From assembly GCF_022758145.1 (NCBI RefSeq), contig NZ_JAJVDH010000001.1:1-64000 (forward strand): a stretch of DNA of 64,000 bases. Direction: 5' to 3'. Position numbers and translations under genes: made by a program. Position 1 is the stretch's first letter; each line of letters opens with the position of its first letter. This document shows positions 8,806-17,895 of this stretch, in pieces. The DNA is from Pontibacter vulgaris. GTDB lineage: Bacteria; Bacteroidota; Bacteroidia; Cytophagales; Hymenobacteraceae. A model generated the notes under the pieces. That model did no database searches and had not been told where the DNA came from. It saw only the letters and a list, made by a program, of their open reading frames with translations.

Positions 8806-10779
8806 TTACCTGATCTTGAATTCTGTTCTTCTATTGAGCTGGTGCTCTTCTTCGGAGCACTGCACACCTTCAGCGCAACCATTTACCAGTCTGGTTTTAC
8901 CGTAGCCTTTTGCTGTCAGCCTTTTTCTGCTGATTCCTTTTGATACCAGGTAATCAACTGCGGCTTTTGCGCGGCGCTCGGAGAGCAGTTGGTTATACTT
9001 CATACCTTCGCGGCTGTCGGTATGTGCGCTCATTTCTATTTTAATTTCAGGGTTATCCATCAGGGTTTGCACCAGCTTATCGAGCTCGGCAGCTGCATCC
9101 TCTCTGATGTCCCACTTATCAAGGTCGTAGTAGATATTCTCCAGCACGATAGCCTTGTTTACTTCATTTTTATCAAACAACAATGCCACCTGCACTGTGT
9201 CGCCGGCTGTTTCCGGTATTACGGCTTGCACCGATTGGTTCAGATAACCGTCTTTTGAGCCCTGGAAGGAGTAAGTGCTGCCTTTACGGCCATCCATAAA
9301 ATACTGTCCCCCTTCATTTGTCATAACCACAGTCGAATCTTTTAGGTTCTTTTGTGCCACAACTAATTTTACCTGCGGCAAAGCAACCTGAATATTTCGC
9401 TTCTGTTCGTTCTGTTTGCGCTCCAGCGTTTTAACAGCTAGCACTACAGGTCGCTGTAAATTACCGAAGCTATAGATATCATCAGTACCATCGGCAGCAT
9501 CGCGGTTCGATGAAAACAGCCCGCTATTGCCTGTGCTGTCGAACATAATACCATAATCGTTTTTAGGCGAGTTAAGCGGGTAACCCAGGTTACGAACTCC
9601 TGTCCAGGCTGTGTGCTTGCCTTCTGCCTGAAACATATCCAAGCCTCCCATGCCGGCATGCCCATCCGAAGCAAAGTATAACTTACCTTCTTTATCTACA
9701 TAAGGAAAGCTTTCGCGGCCTGCCGTGTTTACAGTAGCGCCTGCATTTACAGGTTCGCTCCAGCTGCCATCGGCCTGGCGTGTGGTATAATAAATATCTG
9801 TTTCGCCTTGCCCGCCTGGCATATCCGATACAAAGTACAGCACTTTACCATCAGCAGAGAGTGCAGGATGTCCTACGGAATATTCTTCAACTTTGTTATA
9901 TATAAATGGTTGAATATTGCTCCAGGTGCCGGATTGTTTTTTTGCAGTGAAGATCTCAAGTCGGTTTACATACTCTGTTACCGCCTCCTCTTTCACCCAG
10001 CTGGTAGGGTCAGGGTTTACGTTATTGCGTTTTTTAACCAGGTGCGTTCTGGTAAAGTATAGCATCTGGCCATCTTCGGCAGCAGATGCTGTGGCATTAT
10101 GATACTGTGAATTTATTACTTCCTGCAGCACCATCGGAGATTTCCAGTTACCCTGGTCGTCTTTCTGGGCTGTGAAAAGCTGCAGGTACGGGCGTCCCGT
10201 CCAGCCATAAATATCTTTCTTATTGTCGGAGGTCAGGCCACGGTCAGAAGTAAAAATGATGCCATTGCCGTAGCTCATGGGGCTAAACTCGGAGAAGTTA
10301 GCGGAGTTTATACTTTGCTCGTGCTTCACTTCAGCCACCGGTGATTGTTGCATCCATTTTGTGCTTTGGTCGCAGGCTGCTATCAGCTGCTGGGCACGTT
10401 CGGCCATTTCCGGTGCCTCTTCGCTCCAACGCATATACTGCTCCTTGGCCTCTTTATACTTGCCGTTGCTACGCAGCATTTCAGCGTATTGGTACAGGTT
10501 TACAGGGTTACGGTCTGGCATTGCTACTACTTTGGCATACCAGTTCTCAGCTTCCTGGGTGCGGCGTGTCAGGCGGTAAGCATCGGCAATGCGCTGGGCA
10601 GTTTGCAGATCGGGTTTGCGCTTTGTTACGGCAACCTGGTATTGCTCCAGCGCCAGGGCAAACTCATAGTTCTCGTAATGTTTATTTGCTTTTCGCAACT
10701 CAGATTGGGCCTGTGCAGCGGGAGCTAATCCCAGCATGGCAGCAATCAAAAGGCAAAAGGGTGTAGATTTATAGTTCAT
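8806..10779 (-). CDS. PorE-like OmpA family protein (TPR, PD40 beta-propeller, CRD, OmpA C-terminal)
   Basis: A 657-residue exported protein with a signal peptide ending AAQA. In order: TPR-like repeats (about 28-130), WD40/PD40 propeller repeats (about 155-440, with NGIIFTSDRG, LYFVSDMPGG and LYFASDGHAG), a carboxypeptidase-regulatory-like segment (about 465-535), and a peptidoglycan-binding OmpA_C domain (about 545-657, with HTDSREG, LLSERRAKA and AKGYGKTR). This is the architecture of the T9SS protein PorE, which anchors the secretion machinery to peptidoglycan. The PorP/SprF gene 19 bp upstream and the sorting-domain protein before it make a single operon. It is probably a paralogue dedicated to this one substrate rather than the core PorE. 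Confidence 0.88.
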   Translation of the reverse strand: MNYKSTPFCLLIAAMLGLAPAAQAQSELRKANKHYENYEFALALEQYQVAVTKRKPDLQTAQRIADAYRLTRRTQEAENWYAKVVAMPDRNPVNLYQYAEMLRSNGKYKEAKEQYMRWSEEAPEMAERAQQLIAACDQSTKWMQQSPVAEVKHEQSINSANFSEFSPMSYGNGIIFTSDRGLTSDNKKDIYGWTGRPYLQLFTAQKDDQGNWKSPMVLQEVINSQYHNATASAAEDGQMLYFTRTHLVKKRNNVNPDPTSWVKEEAVTEYVNRLEIFTAKKQSGTWSNIQPFIYNKVEEYSVGHPALSADGKVLYFVSDMPGGQGETDIYYTTRQADGSWSEPVNAGATVNTAGRESFPYVDKEGKLYFASDGHAGMGGLDMFQAEGKHTAWTGVRNLGYPLNSPKNDYGIMFDSTGNSGLFSSNRDAADGTDDIYSFGNLQRPVVLAVKTLERKQNEQKRNIQVALPQVKLVVAQKNLKDSTVVMTNEGGQYFMDGRKGSTYSFQGSKDGYLNQSVQAVIPETAGDTVQVALLFDKNEVNKAIVLENIYYDLDKWDIREDAAAELDKLVQTLMDNPEIKIEMSAHTDSREGMKYNQLLSERRAKAAVDYLVSKGISRKRLTAKGYGKTRLVNGCAEGVQCSEEEHQLNRRTEFKIR

Positions 10780-10798
10780 CGTATAAGGGCGCTATAGA

Positions 10799-11734
10799 TT
10801 AAAAGTATTGCGGAGTAAGCATTTTGGTATCTTTCTTCTTGAAGAAGTAATAGCCAACCGATATCTCGTGCGTGTTAAAGCCATTCAGCCCGTTCAGCAT
10901 TTTGTCATAGGCATAACCCAGGCGCAGCGATTTCTGAATCTGCAGCTCTGCGATCAAGGCTATGGCTGTGCGCTTTTGCATATCGGTGTTATTATCTGTT
11001 TTGCTGAAGAGATCCATACTGGTGCGGTAAGAGCTACCCAGCCACAACTTATCAGCCAACAATACAAATGCGTTCAAATCAACACTGGCAGGAGCTTTGA
11101 AATCTTCTTTTATAAGTACACTTGGCTTAAACTTCAGAAAGGTGCCCATATCAAACACATAACCGGTTGTAAAGTAATAATGGCGGGCGGGCTCCAGCAT
11201 CTGGGCATCTTTAAACTCCAGAAGGTCGGTGGCCGATAAACCTGCATACAGGCGGTCGGTGTGGAAGTATAAACCAACCTTCATGTCCGGTTTTATAGTT
11301 GATTCGCTGTTGCTAGGTATAGAAGGGTCATCTGAAATACCTAATTCAGAGCCATCAATAGCATTCTGCACTATACCTGCTGCCAAACCCAGGCTAAGTA
11401 CGCCGTTATGGCTAACCTGCAATTTTACAGCAGAGTTTACATAAGCTGATAGGGTAGACTGGGCGCCCAGCTTATCGCGGGTAATATCCATACCTAATCC
11501 TAAGCGGTTGTTTGCGGCAATGCCATCCAGGCTCAGCGATTGCGTTGTAGGAGCACCTTCTATACCTGACCACTGCGAACGGTGGAAGGCATTCAGGTTA
11601 AGTACATTTTTGCTGCCAGTATAAGCCGGGTTAATGGCCATACTGTTAAAAATGTATTGAGAGTACTGTGGGTTTTGCTGGGCATTGGCTGTAAAAGTGA
11701 GCAACAGGCCTAGCAGTGTGTAAAGTATTTTCAT
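10799..11734 (-). CDS. PorP/SprF family type IX secretion outer-membrane protein
   Basis: A 311-residue outer-membrane beta-barrel with a signal peptide (cleavage after TANA) and the hallmark QNPQYSQYIFNSMAINPAYTG just after it. The C-terminal half includes KLWLGSSYR and LRLGYAYDKMLNGLNGFNTH, typical of PorP/SprF. In Flavobacterium, SprF is needed for export of SprB, and SprF-like proteins lie next to the type B CTD substrate they serve. Here the gene sits directly downstream of the sorting-domain protein at 11767 (32 bp gap), so it is inferred to secrete or anchor that protein. Confidence 0.93.
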   Translation of the reverse strand: MKILYTLLGLLLTFTANAQQNPQYSQYIFNSMAINPAYTGSKNVLNLNAFHRSQWSGIEGAPTTQSLSLDGIAANNRLGLGMDITRDKLGAQSTLSAYVNSAVKLQVSHNGVLSLGLAAGIVQNAIDGSELGISDDPSIPSNSESTIKPDMKVGLYFHTDRLYAGLSATDLLEFKDAQMLEPARHYYFTTGYVFDMGTFLKFKPSVLIKEDFKAPASVDLNAFVLLADKLWLGSSYRTSMDLFSKTDNNTDMQKRTAIALIAELQIQKSLRLGYAYDKMLNGLNGFNTHEISVGYYFFKKKDTKMLTPQYF

Positions 11735-11766
11735 TTTTCCGGGTGTTTTTCTTTTTAAGGGTTTGC

Positions 11767-14232
11767 TTAGCGGAAAATGGTTATGTAACCGGTAAACTCT
11801 TTTTGTATGCCGTTGCAGAGCTGCACTTTAACTTTATAAAAGTAAGTACCCTGCTCCACCCCGTTTCCGGCCCAGTCGTTCTGATAGTTATTCCTTCTGT
11901 ATACTTCTGACCCCCAGCGGTTAAAGATCACTACTTCGTTTGTTGGGAATTTTGTCAGGTTATTTACTATCCAGGTGTCGTTTTTACCGTCGCCGTTCGG
12001 GCTGATGGCTTTCGGGAAGCTAAGCTCGCCATCTGCCAGGGCAATGTTTATACTTGCTGTAGCTGCAGCGCCTTCGCAGGTGTTGTTGCTGGCAGTTACG
12101 GTTACCTCGCCAAACGCATTTGGTGAAGTGGCTTTTACAGTAATAGCTGTTGTGCCCTGGCCCCCTGTGATGGTGAAGCCTGACGGCACTGCCCATGAAT
12201 AAGAAGTTGCACCAGCTACCGGAGCAATGCTATACTTCAGGCCATCGCATACATTGCTGTTGTCTGCTATCGGGCCGGGAGCTACCGGAGGTATTGTTAT
12301 AGTAGTAGCCAGGATGTTTGCTGCACTGGTACCACAGCTGTTGCCAGCCGTTACACTGATATCTCCGCCGCTGGTACCTGCTGTTACTGTAATGCTGGCT
12401 GTTCCAAGGCCGCTTTCAATTGTCCAGCCGGCAGGCACTACCCAGTTATAAGTTGCTGCGTTACCAGTAACACTGTATACCAGTTTCTCGGCATTGGCGC
12501 AAACTGAAGCCGGGCCGCTTATAGCAGAGAGCGTAGGAGGAGTAACTACTTTAACAGTCTTCTCAATATTATAGCAGTTACCACAGATATCTTTTACACA
12601 CACCCTTATAATGCCTGGCTCTGTGCCCGCATTTAACGTTACAGTATTTCTGTTTTGCGATACGATTCCCCAACCGCCAGACTTTCCGTCTGTCAGTAAG
12701 AAAGTATAAGTAGCGCCAGGTATGTCAGTTACAGTATAAACCAGGTTCTTTGTGCCGGCACAAACTGATGACTCGCCTTCTATGGCTAATACAGGAGCCG
12801 GACAAGTAATCTGAATTACCTCTGTATCTTTATTATCTGTTGGGTCTGTTTCCGGTGTAACTTCACTTTTAACTTCAGCAATGTTTGTGATCTTGCCACC
12901 ATTAGTGCCAAAACTTTTGATCTTAGCAACAATGGTTAATGTTGCCGTTCCATTCTTTGCCAGATCGCCTACAGTATAGATACTGGTAGCTGGGTTATAG
13001 CTTCCTTGTGTAGCTGTGCTGCTAACATATTCTAACTCTGCCGGCAGTGCATCAACTAAACTTACTACTTGCGAAGTATAAGGGCCGGCATTTTTCACAT
13101 CGATTGTATAGGTAACATTGCCACCTATTGTATAAGGCCCGCCGCTGGCTACTTTAGTTACCGAGAGGTTAGCAGCAATTACCGGTATTTCTATCGGGAA
13201 TTTGTCTTCATCATCTGTCGGGTTCGGATCCGGGTTGTCGCCCTCTATGGCAACTTTATTTTCAATCTGTCCAGACGATGCGATTCTGAAAACAATAGTA
13301 AGTGTTACTACTTCTCCGTTCTCCAACCTGCCAATATTCCATTTATTAGTGGCGGTATCATACGTACCTTTTGCTGTAGTAAAGCTTACAAACTGCAGGC
13401 CGGCCGGCAGTAATTCTGTTACCACCACCCCGGTAGCTGCATTCGGGCCGGCATTTTGTGCTGTTATAGTATAAGTTACTTCATCGCCAATTACATATTC
13501 TCCTGCTAGTGCAGTTTTCTTCACCTGCAGATCGGCAATTATCATGGTTGGCAGGTAAATATTGTTGGAGTGAAGATCAACCCCACCGTTTAAAGAAATA
13601 GCTCTTCCAATTAAACTTACACCTGCTCCTAAACTAATATTACCTTCAGAAATGATGGTACCCATGAAATTTGTAGAGCTTCCCAGGTCTACTTTACCTT
13701 TTACGATCCAGAAAATATTTTTGGCCTGTGCGCCATCCTCGGGCAATAAACCTGTGCCGGGTGCCGGAGGGGCTGGCAGAGGCGTGGTCAGATCGCCATC
13801 AATAACAAAAACGAAAGTAGCGTTTACATCCTTATTTCCATTCAGGACAGCAATGCCGTCGAGGTTTACATCGCCATCAAAGTGGTAGATGCCAGGAAAT
13901 GTAACATGCGATTTAAGGTCGGCGCTTGTAATAGATCTGCCGGGTGCATTACTGTAATACGTATGCAATGCCCTGGCATCAAGCAAAGCAGCAGTTGCAG
14001 CTGGCTCATTTATGTTTTTTGCACCCCGTACCATTAAGGTTCCGTTGTCCAGGAACATACCTGCCGGCGCAAGACCTACATCACCTGTAACACCTGTAAT
14101 ACCAGTGTTCTCGATGTAAGTTGAACTTAATACTGCAAAAGTTGAGGCAGTGTTAAGACCCGGATCTGTTTGTCCCAGACTTAGGGTGGTGCCAGCAATC
14201 AGGAAAAGGCAGATTAGTAAAAGTCTATGCAT
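11767..14232 (-). CDS. DUF3494 ice-binding-like surface protein with DUF11 repeats and T9SS type B sorting domain
   Basis: An 821-residue secreted protein. A signal peptide is followed by a DUF3494 domain (about 25-235), the fold of bacterial and fungal ice-binding proteins, with STFAVLSSTYIENTG and FMGTIISEGNISLGAGVSL. Next are two DUF11/CARDB-like repeats (about 237-350 and 352-465, each with NAGP), then PKD/Ig-like modules (about 475-735). The last 80 residues form the gliding-motility-associated C-terminal domain (SPNGDGKNDTWIVNN, VVIFNRWGSEVYRR, GTYFYKVK), which is the T9SS type B signal. The protein is expected on the cell surface or in the medium. DUF3494 can bind ice, but many copies serve adhesion, so antifreeze activity is only possible. 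Confidence 0.92.
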   Translation of the reverse strand: MHRLLLICLFLIAGTTLSLGQTDPGLNTASTFAVLSSTYIENTGITGVTGDVGLAPAGMFLDNGTLMVRGAKNINEPAATAALLDARALHTYYSNAPGRSITSADLKSHVTFPGIYHFDGDVNLDGIAVLNGNKDVNATFVFVIDGDLTTPLPAPPAPGTGLLPEDGAQAKNIFWIVKGKVDLGSSTNFMGTIISEGNISLGAGVSLIGRAISLNGGVDLHSNNIYLPTMIIADLQVKKTALAGEYVIGDEVTYTITAQNAGPNAATGVVVTELLPAGLQFVSFTTAKGTYDTATNKWNIGRLENGEVVTLTIVFRIASSGQIENKVAIEGDNPDPNPTDDEDKFPIEIPVIAANLSVTKVASGGPYTIGGNVTYTIDVKNAGPYTSQVVSLVDALPAELEYVSSTATQGSYNPATSIYTVGDLAKNGTATLTIVAKIKSFGTNGGKITNIAEVKSEVTPETDPTDNKDTEVIQITCPAPVLAIEGESSVCAGTKNLVYTVTDIPGATYTFLLTDGKSGGWGIVSQNRNTVTLNAGTEPGIIRVCVKDICGNCYNIEKTVKVVTPPTLSAISGPASVCANAEKLVYSVTGNAATYNWVVPAGWTIESGLGTASITVTAGTSGGDISVTAGNSCGTSAANILATTITIPPVAPGPIADNSNVCDGLKYSIAPVAGATSYSWAVPSGFTITGGQGTTAITVKATSPNAFGEVTVTASNNTCEGAAATASINIALADGELSFPKAISPNGDGKNDTWIVNNLTKFPTNEVVIFNRWGSEVYRRNNYQNDWAGNGVEQGTYFYKVKVQLCNGIQKEFTGYITIFR

Positions 14233-14557
14233 ATATCGAATTGTAAAGTAATTGGGTCTTTTTGTATATATATATGTAATTATACATATTTATATTGTAA
14301 ATGTACTGATAAAAATAAATAAGTTTGTGTTTATTAATGAAAAATTTAGATGTTTATATATTACAGGCTTCAAAATACACGGATCAGCTGAATGCAGCCT
14401 GCTAATGCTGTTTTCTGAGTCTAAAAGTTGCACTTGGAGTTCTTAAGTACTTGTTAGATACAGTGTTCCATATATACGTAGGCAGATATATTAAAGTTTA
14501 TAAAATAATATATATAGTGATAATTGAAAGGAGCCGTTGCGGTACTAACAGGCATAT
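14233..14557 (+). other. AT-rich spacer upstream of the T9SS cassette
   Basis: About 325 bp without a gene between the T9SS cassette start and the lipA terminator. It is strongly AT-rich with runs of alternating TA (14266-14300). It probably holds the minus-strand promoter of the cassette, but I see no unambiguous element. Confidence 0.5.
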
Positions 14558-14592
14558 AAAAAAGCCCCGGCTGCACAGCAACCGGGGCTTTT
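14558..14592 (-). terminator. Rho-independent terminator of lipA
   Basis: A GCCCCGGCTG / CAACCGGGGC stem is flanked by A5 on one side and T4 on the other, so it can act in both directions. It lies 22 bp downstream of the lipA stop. Confidence 0.85.
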
Positions 14593-14613
14593 ATACTATA
14601 AATGAGTTTTTTA

Positions 14614-15525
14614 CTAAACGTGCACGTGGCGTTCTGCGTGGTAAGAAGAGCGAACCAACGGCCCCGACTCAACATACTTAATGCCGCGTCTCAGGCCTTC
14701 TTCTCTGTAATGCTCAAACAGATCCGGGTGTATAAACTCGGCTACCTCTATGTGCAGTTTTGTTGGCTGCAGGTACTGGCCAAGTGTAAGTATATCGCAA
14801 CCATTCTCTGCCAGATCATCCATTGCCTGGTATACCTGGTCTCTGGTTTCGCCTAAGCCTAGCATTATACCTGTTTTAGTGCGCTTGCCATATTCTTTAG
14901 TACGGCGTGTTTGCTCTAAGCTGCGCTCATACTTGGCCTGCGGGCGCACACGGCGATAAAGTTCTTTTACCGTTTCCATGTTATGCGAAACCACTTCCTG
15001 GCCAGGAGATATCATGGTGATCAGGGCATCCCAGTTTGCTTTCACATCCGGGATAAGGGTTTCTATGGTAGTGGCCGGCGACAGCAGCTTTACCTGTTTT
15101 ACCGTTTCGTGCCAGATGGCAGCGCCACAGTCTTTCAGTTCGTCGCGGTTTACAGAGGTAATTACAGCATGCTTCACACCCATCAGCTGAATGGCTTCAG
15201 CTACACGGCGTGGCTCATCCTCATCATACTCATTCGGGCGGCCTGTGGCTACAGCGCAAAAAGAGCAGCTGCGGGTGCACACATTACCTAAAATCATAAA
15301 GGTAGCCGTACCTGCGCCCCAGCACTCACCCATATTCGGGCAGTTGCCGCTCTCGCAGATGGTATGCAGTTTATATTCAGATACTATGTTTCTTACTTTA
15401 GTGTATTCCTGGCCCACAGGCAACTTTACACGTAACCAGTTAGGCTTGCGTATTTTGCCATTTTCACTCAGCTCGGCGGGAGTAGTGTTAGGCTGTATAA
15501 CCGGAAGTGATATTAATTCATCCAT
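14614..15525 (-). CDS. lipA: Lipoyl synthase
   Basis: A radical-SAM enzyme that inserts two sulfurs into octanoyl groups on lipoyl domains. The 303-residue length fits the family. The auxiliary cluster motif [12 protein letters not shown] is at about 56-67, and the SAM-cluster motif CTRSCSFC is at about 82-89, followed by AVATGRP. MLGLGET in the core and the C-terminal [10 protein letters not shown] are also typical; the serine of RSSY ligates the auxiliary cluster. Its products serve the glycine cleavage system and the 2-oxoacid dehydrogenase at 17.9 kb. It appears monocistronic with its own terminator; lipB is not nearby. Confidence 0.97.
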   Translation of the reverse strand: MDELISLPVIQPNTTPAELSENGKIRKPNWLRVKLPVGQEYTKVRNIVSEYKLHTICESGNCPNMGECWGAGTATFMILGNVCTRSCSFCAVATGRPNEYDEDEPRRVAEAIQLMGVKHAVITSVNRDELKDCGAAIWHETVKQVKLLSPATTIETLIPDVKANWDALITMISPGQEVVSHNMETVKELYRRVRPQAKYERSLEQTRRTKEYGKRTKTGIMLGLGETRDQVYQAMDDLAENGCDILTLGQYLQPTKLHIEVAEFIHPDLFEHYREEGLRRGIKYVESGPLVRSSYHAERHVHV

Positions 15526-15641
15526 GCTGCAAAGATAGGAAGTTATGCATTAAGACACTGGCAATTGGCCAAGTTTTGTGTTGCCTCTAATACAGAAACT
15601 GCCATCTTAACAAACAACTTAAAAGAAATGTTCGGGGGGTG

Positions 15642-16379
15642 TTATTTTCTGCGACCGTAGTACAGGTTGAGGTACACAGAGGCGAAAGTGCTGTAGTTCT
15701 CGGCCTGCGGAATCATGTTAAGCTTTTTAGTATATTTTTCTACCATAAAGCCAACTTCCATACCTGTTATACTTTCGTTATAGCGGCCATATTCGAAACT
15801 AAGGCCAGCTTTGGCATGCAAGCCAAAGTTTACTTTTGCTTCACCTAAACCAGTGAAAACATTTGCGCTGCCTTCTATAAGTTCGATATCGCGGTGCTGT
15901 ATGGGGTCATACTGCTCGGTACGCACATCAGAATCGGAAGTACGGCTGCCATAGTTGTAACGAATATAGTAAGGTACCAGGAAACCCAGCGACGGCCCTA
16001 CTGCGCCTACAGCATTTACCTGCACGCCCGATTCGGCTGCTTTTTTAAACAGTACATACTCGGCACCATACTGCGGACGCACAACAAAAAGATAATTCTG
16101 CTTACCTGCTATAAAAAAATCGCCGGTGTTGGCGCTGTACAAGCGGTTCTCTTTCGGATGCTTTACCTCCACAATTTCCAATCCGCCGAACTGGTACAAG
16201 CCATCTCTTACTAAATATGCCGAACGCCCAAACACACCGCCAACCAGGCCGCCATTCGAGTTAAAGTTTATACCATAGCTCAGCTCATTCCGAAAAGTTT
16301 CTTCTTCAGAGGATTGTGCTGCTGCCGGTAGTGTTACACACAGCGCAACGGCCAGGACTAATGCGAGGTATCTTAGCAC
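15642..16379 (-). CDS. Predicted outer-membrane beta-barrel protein, function unknown
   Basis: A 245-residue exported protein with GTG as first codon and a signal peptide ending PAAAQ. The mature part has alternating hydrophobic and glycine/aromatic segments (NELSYGINFNSNGGLVGGVF, KVNFGLHAKAGLSFEYGRY) and ends VYLNLYYGRRK, like a small barrel of 8-10 strands. I recognise no named family beyond the general Bacteroidota outer-membrane type. It is convergent with nothing and 116 bp from lipA, probably its own unit. Confidence 0.7.
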   Translation of the reverse strand: MLRYLALVLAVALCVTLPAAAQSSEEETFRNELSYGINFNSNGGLVGGVFGRSAYLVRDGLYQFGGLEIVEVKHPKENRLYSANTGDFFIAGKQNYLFVVRPQYGAEYVLFKKAAESGVQVNAVGAVGPSLGFLVPYYIRYNYGSRTSDSDVRTEQYDPIQHRDIELIEGSANVFTGLGEAKVNFGLHAKAGLSFEYGRYNESITGMEVGFMVEKYTKKLNMIPQAENYSTFASVYLNLYYGRRK

Positions 16380-16449
16380 CTTTTTATAATTTATAGTTTG
16401 CTTAAATCTATCTAAATTTACGCTCTTAACAAAACAATCGTTAGCACTT

Positions 16450-16854
16450 ATGGCAACAATTAACAGTACCTATAAAGGCGACTTACGCACTCAGGCTCAG
16501 CATATTGCATCAGGCAACACTGTTATTACAGACGCTCCTGTAGATAACAACGGTCGTGGCGAGGCTTTCTCTCCATCTGACCTGGTTTGTGCCGCTCTCG
16601 GCAGCTGCATGATGACAATTATGGGCATCGTGGCAAACCGCAGCGAAATAAACATTGAAGGCATGGAAATCGAAACCACCAAAATAATGGCTTCAGAACC
16701 ACGCCGTATTGCAGAAATAGTGCTAACCTTTAAAATGCCGGCACGCTCTTACACTGATAAAGAGAAAGCGATGCTGGAAAACGCGGCTCGCACATGCCCG
16801 GTTGCCCTAAGCCTGCACCCGGAGATTAAACAATCTGTTACTTTCTTATACTAA
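16450..16854 (+). CDS. OsmC family peroxiredoxin-like protein
   Basis: A 134-residue OsmC/Ohr-fold protein of the YhfA-like branch. The two conserved cysteines are present: one in SDLVCAALGSCMM (about 44-56) and the second in RTCPVALSLHPE (about 115). The family reduces organic hydroperoxides through a Cys pair. Two nearby cysteines in the first motif make the exact peroxidatic residue uncertain. The gene faces ytxJ, another thiol-redox gene, across a shared hairpin. Confidence 0.92.
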   Translation: MATINSTYKGDLRTQAQHIASGNTVITDAPVDNNGRGEAFSPSDLVCAALGSCMMTIMGIVANRSEINIEGMEIETTKIMASEPRRIAEIVLTFKMPARSYTDKEKAMLENAARTCPVALSLHPEIKQSVTFLY

Positions 16855-16880
16855 GTATAGCAGGCATAGGTGCTATACTT
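16853..16880. terminator. Bidirectional hairpin between osmC and ytxJ
   Basis: AAGTATAGCA and TGCTATACTT form a perfect 10 bp stem with an 8 nt loop between the two convergent stops. The stem is built from the over-represented word and its complement. No strong T run follows, so termination is likely but not certain. Confidence 0.55.
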
Positions 16881-16886
16881 TAGCCA

Positions 16887-17228
16887 CTATGCCTGTACTT
16901 TCTTTTTAACGGTATCTAAGCTGATGCCCAAATGTGAGGCATCGTAGGTACAAACCCCATCCTCTACCAACAGCAACTGCGGCGACTCGTGCCTAACGTG
17001 CAGCACCTCTGCTATCTCATTCGATACCGGCCTGTAGCGCAGCAGATCAAGATAATACGGTTTTACATGGTCTAAGCCTGCATCCTGCCACTGGCGCTCT
17101 AGCCTGCTTTTAGCGGTAGCACTGATGGAGCAGGAAGTACTGTGCTTGAAAATAACTACAGGTGTACTTTTAGATTCCTCTATCACTTTTTCTAACTGCT
17201 CGGTACTTGTAAGCGGATGCCAATTCAT
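16887..17228 (-). CDS. ytxJ: YtxJ family bacillithiol-system redox protein
   Basis: A 113-residue thioredoxin-fold protein of the YtxJ (monothiol bacilliredoxin) family. The active-site region reads FKHSTSCSISATAKSRLERQ, with a single Cys (CSIS) at about residue 32, followed by the typical VSNEIAEVLHVRHESPQ. The family is thought to remove bacillithiol from mixed disulfides in the cytoplasm, so the host probably makes bacillithiol. It begins with ATG and lies 38 bp after the end of the osmC-side hairpin on the opposite strand. Confidence 0.9.
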   Translation of the reverse strand: MNWHPLTSTEQLEKVIEESKSTPVVIFKHSTSCSISATAKSRLERQWQDAGLDHVKPYYLDLLRYRPVSNEIAEVLHVRHESPQLLLVEDGVCTYDASHLGISLDTVKKKVQA

Positions 17229-17265
17229 TTCTATTCCTTTCTGTGTATTCGTATTTATTGATCTT

Positions 17266-17556
17266 TTATTGCAGCCTTTTTATCTTTTTCACTTTAGGCT
17301 TGCGCGGCATGGCCTGCCCGTCCTGGCTAAATTTATACTTACCACGCTCATCGCGGACGGCTTTTTTACGTGCTGCTTTCCCTTTTTTAAAAGTATAAGC
17401 TTCCGTATTCAGGTGTGTTTCTTTATATGCGGCCTCTGTCTTATCTGCCTGTTTCAGGAAACGCTTCTTATACAACTTGTGCTTGCTGGTTTCTTTATGG
17501 CTGATCTGCGCCGATGCGGAGCCGATTGCCATAAACAGTAACACAAGCAATAGCAT
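17266..17556 (-). CDS. Small basic exported protein, unknown function
   Basis: A 96-residue protein. I chose the ATG at 17556 because AAGGAG lies just 5 bp upstream, a good Shine-Dalgarno and unusual for this group, and because it makes the signal peptide MLLLVLLFMAIGSASA start cleanly. The mature part is extremely rich in Lys and Arg (HKLYKKRFLKQADKTE, KKGKAARKKAVRDERG, RKPKVKKIKRLQ). No domain is recognisable. It may bind nucleic acid or cell-wall polymer, but that is guesswork. It is followed 38 bp downstream by ytxJ. Confidence 0.65.
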   Translation of the reverse strand: MLLLVLLFMAIGSASAQISHKETSKHKLYKKRFLKQADKTEAAYKETHLNTEAYTFKKGKAARKKAVRDERGKYKFSQDGQAMPRKPKVKKIKRLQ

Positions 17557-17646
17557 CAGCTCCTTAGAATATACAACCAATGGCCTGCACATAAAGCTTA
17601 TATTTTTAGGTGTTATACTTAAGTAACCAATTACTGGTTCGGCAGT

Positions 17647-17868
17647 TTACATGCGCTTCTTTTTTACGAGGCCATTTTTACCCATTGGCACTTGTATACC
17701 TTGCATGGTAGCGCCGGAATTAGGAGCTTTCTTTTTAAATACTTTAAAAATGCCGCCACTACTGCCGGCTGGTTTAGGGCAAGGTATGCCTTTACGCTGG
17801 CAGCTGCCTGTGCCCAGCAAAATGGCAAGGCACAACAACGGAAGTATAAATAACCGGGACTTTAGCAT
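17647..17868 (-). CDS. Small basic lipoprotein, unknown function
   Basis: A 73-residue protein with a signal peptide and lipobox LGTGSC (cleavage before Cys at about 24). The mature part is short and Lys-rich (FKVFKKKAPNSG, GKNGLVKKKRM). I chose the ATG at 17868 over the TTG two codons upstream. It lies 28 bp downstream of the E1 gene on the same strand and may be co-transcribed with it. No known family. Confidence 0.6.
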   Translation of the reverse strand: MLKSRLFILPLLCLAILLGTGSCQRKGIPCPKPAGSSGGIFKVFKKKAPNSGATMQGIQVPMGKNGLVKKKRM

Positions 17869-17895
17869 ATCCAAGGGTGAAATTCGGGTTTTGAT

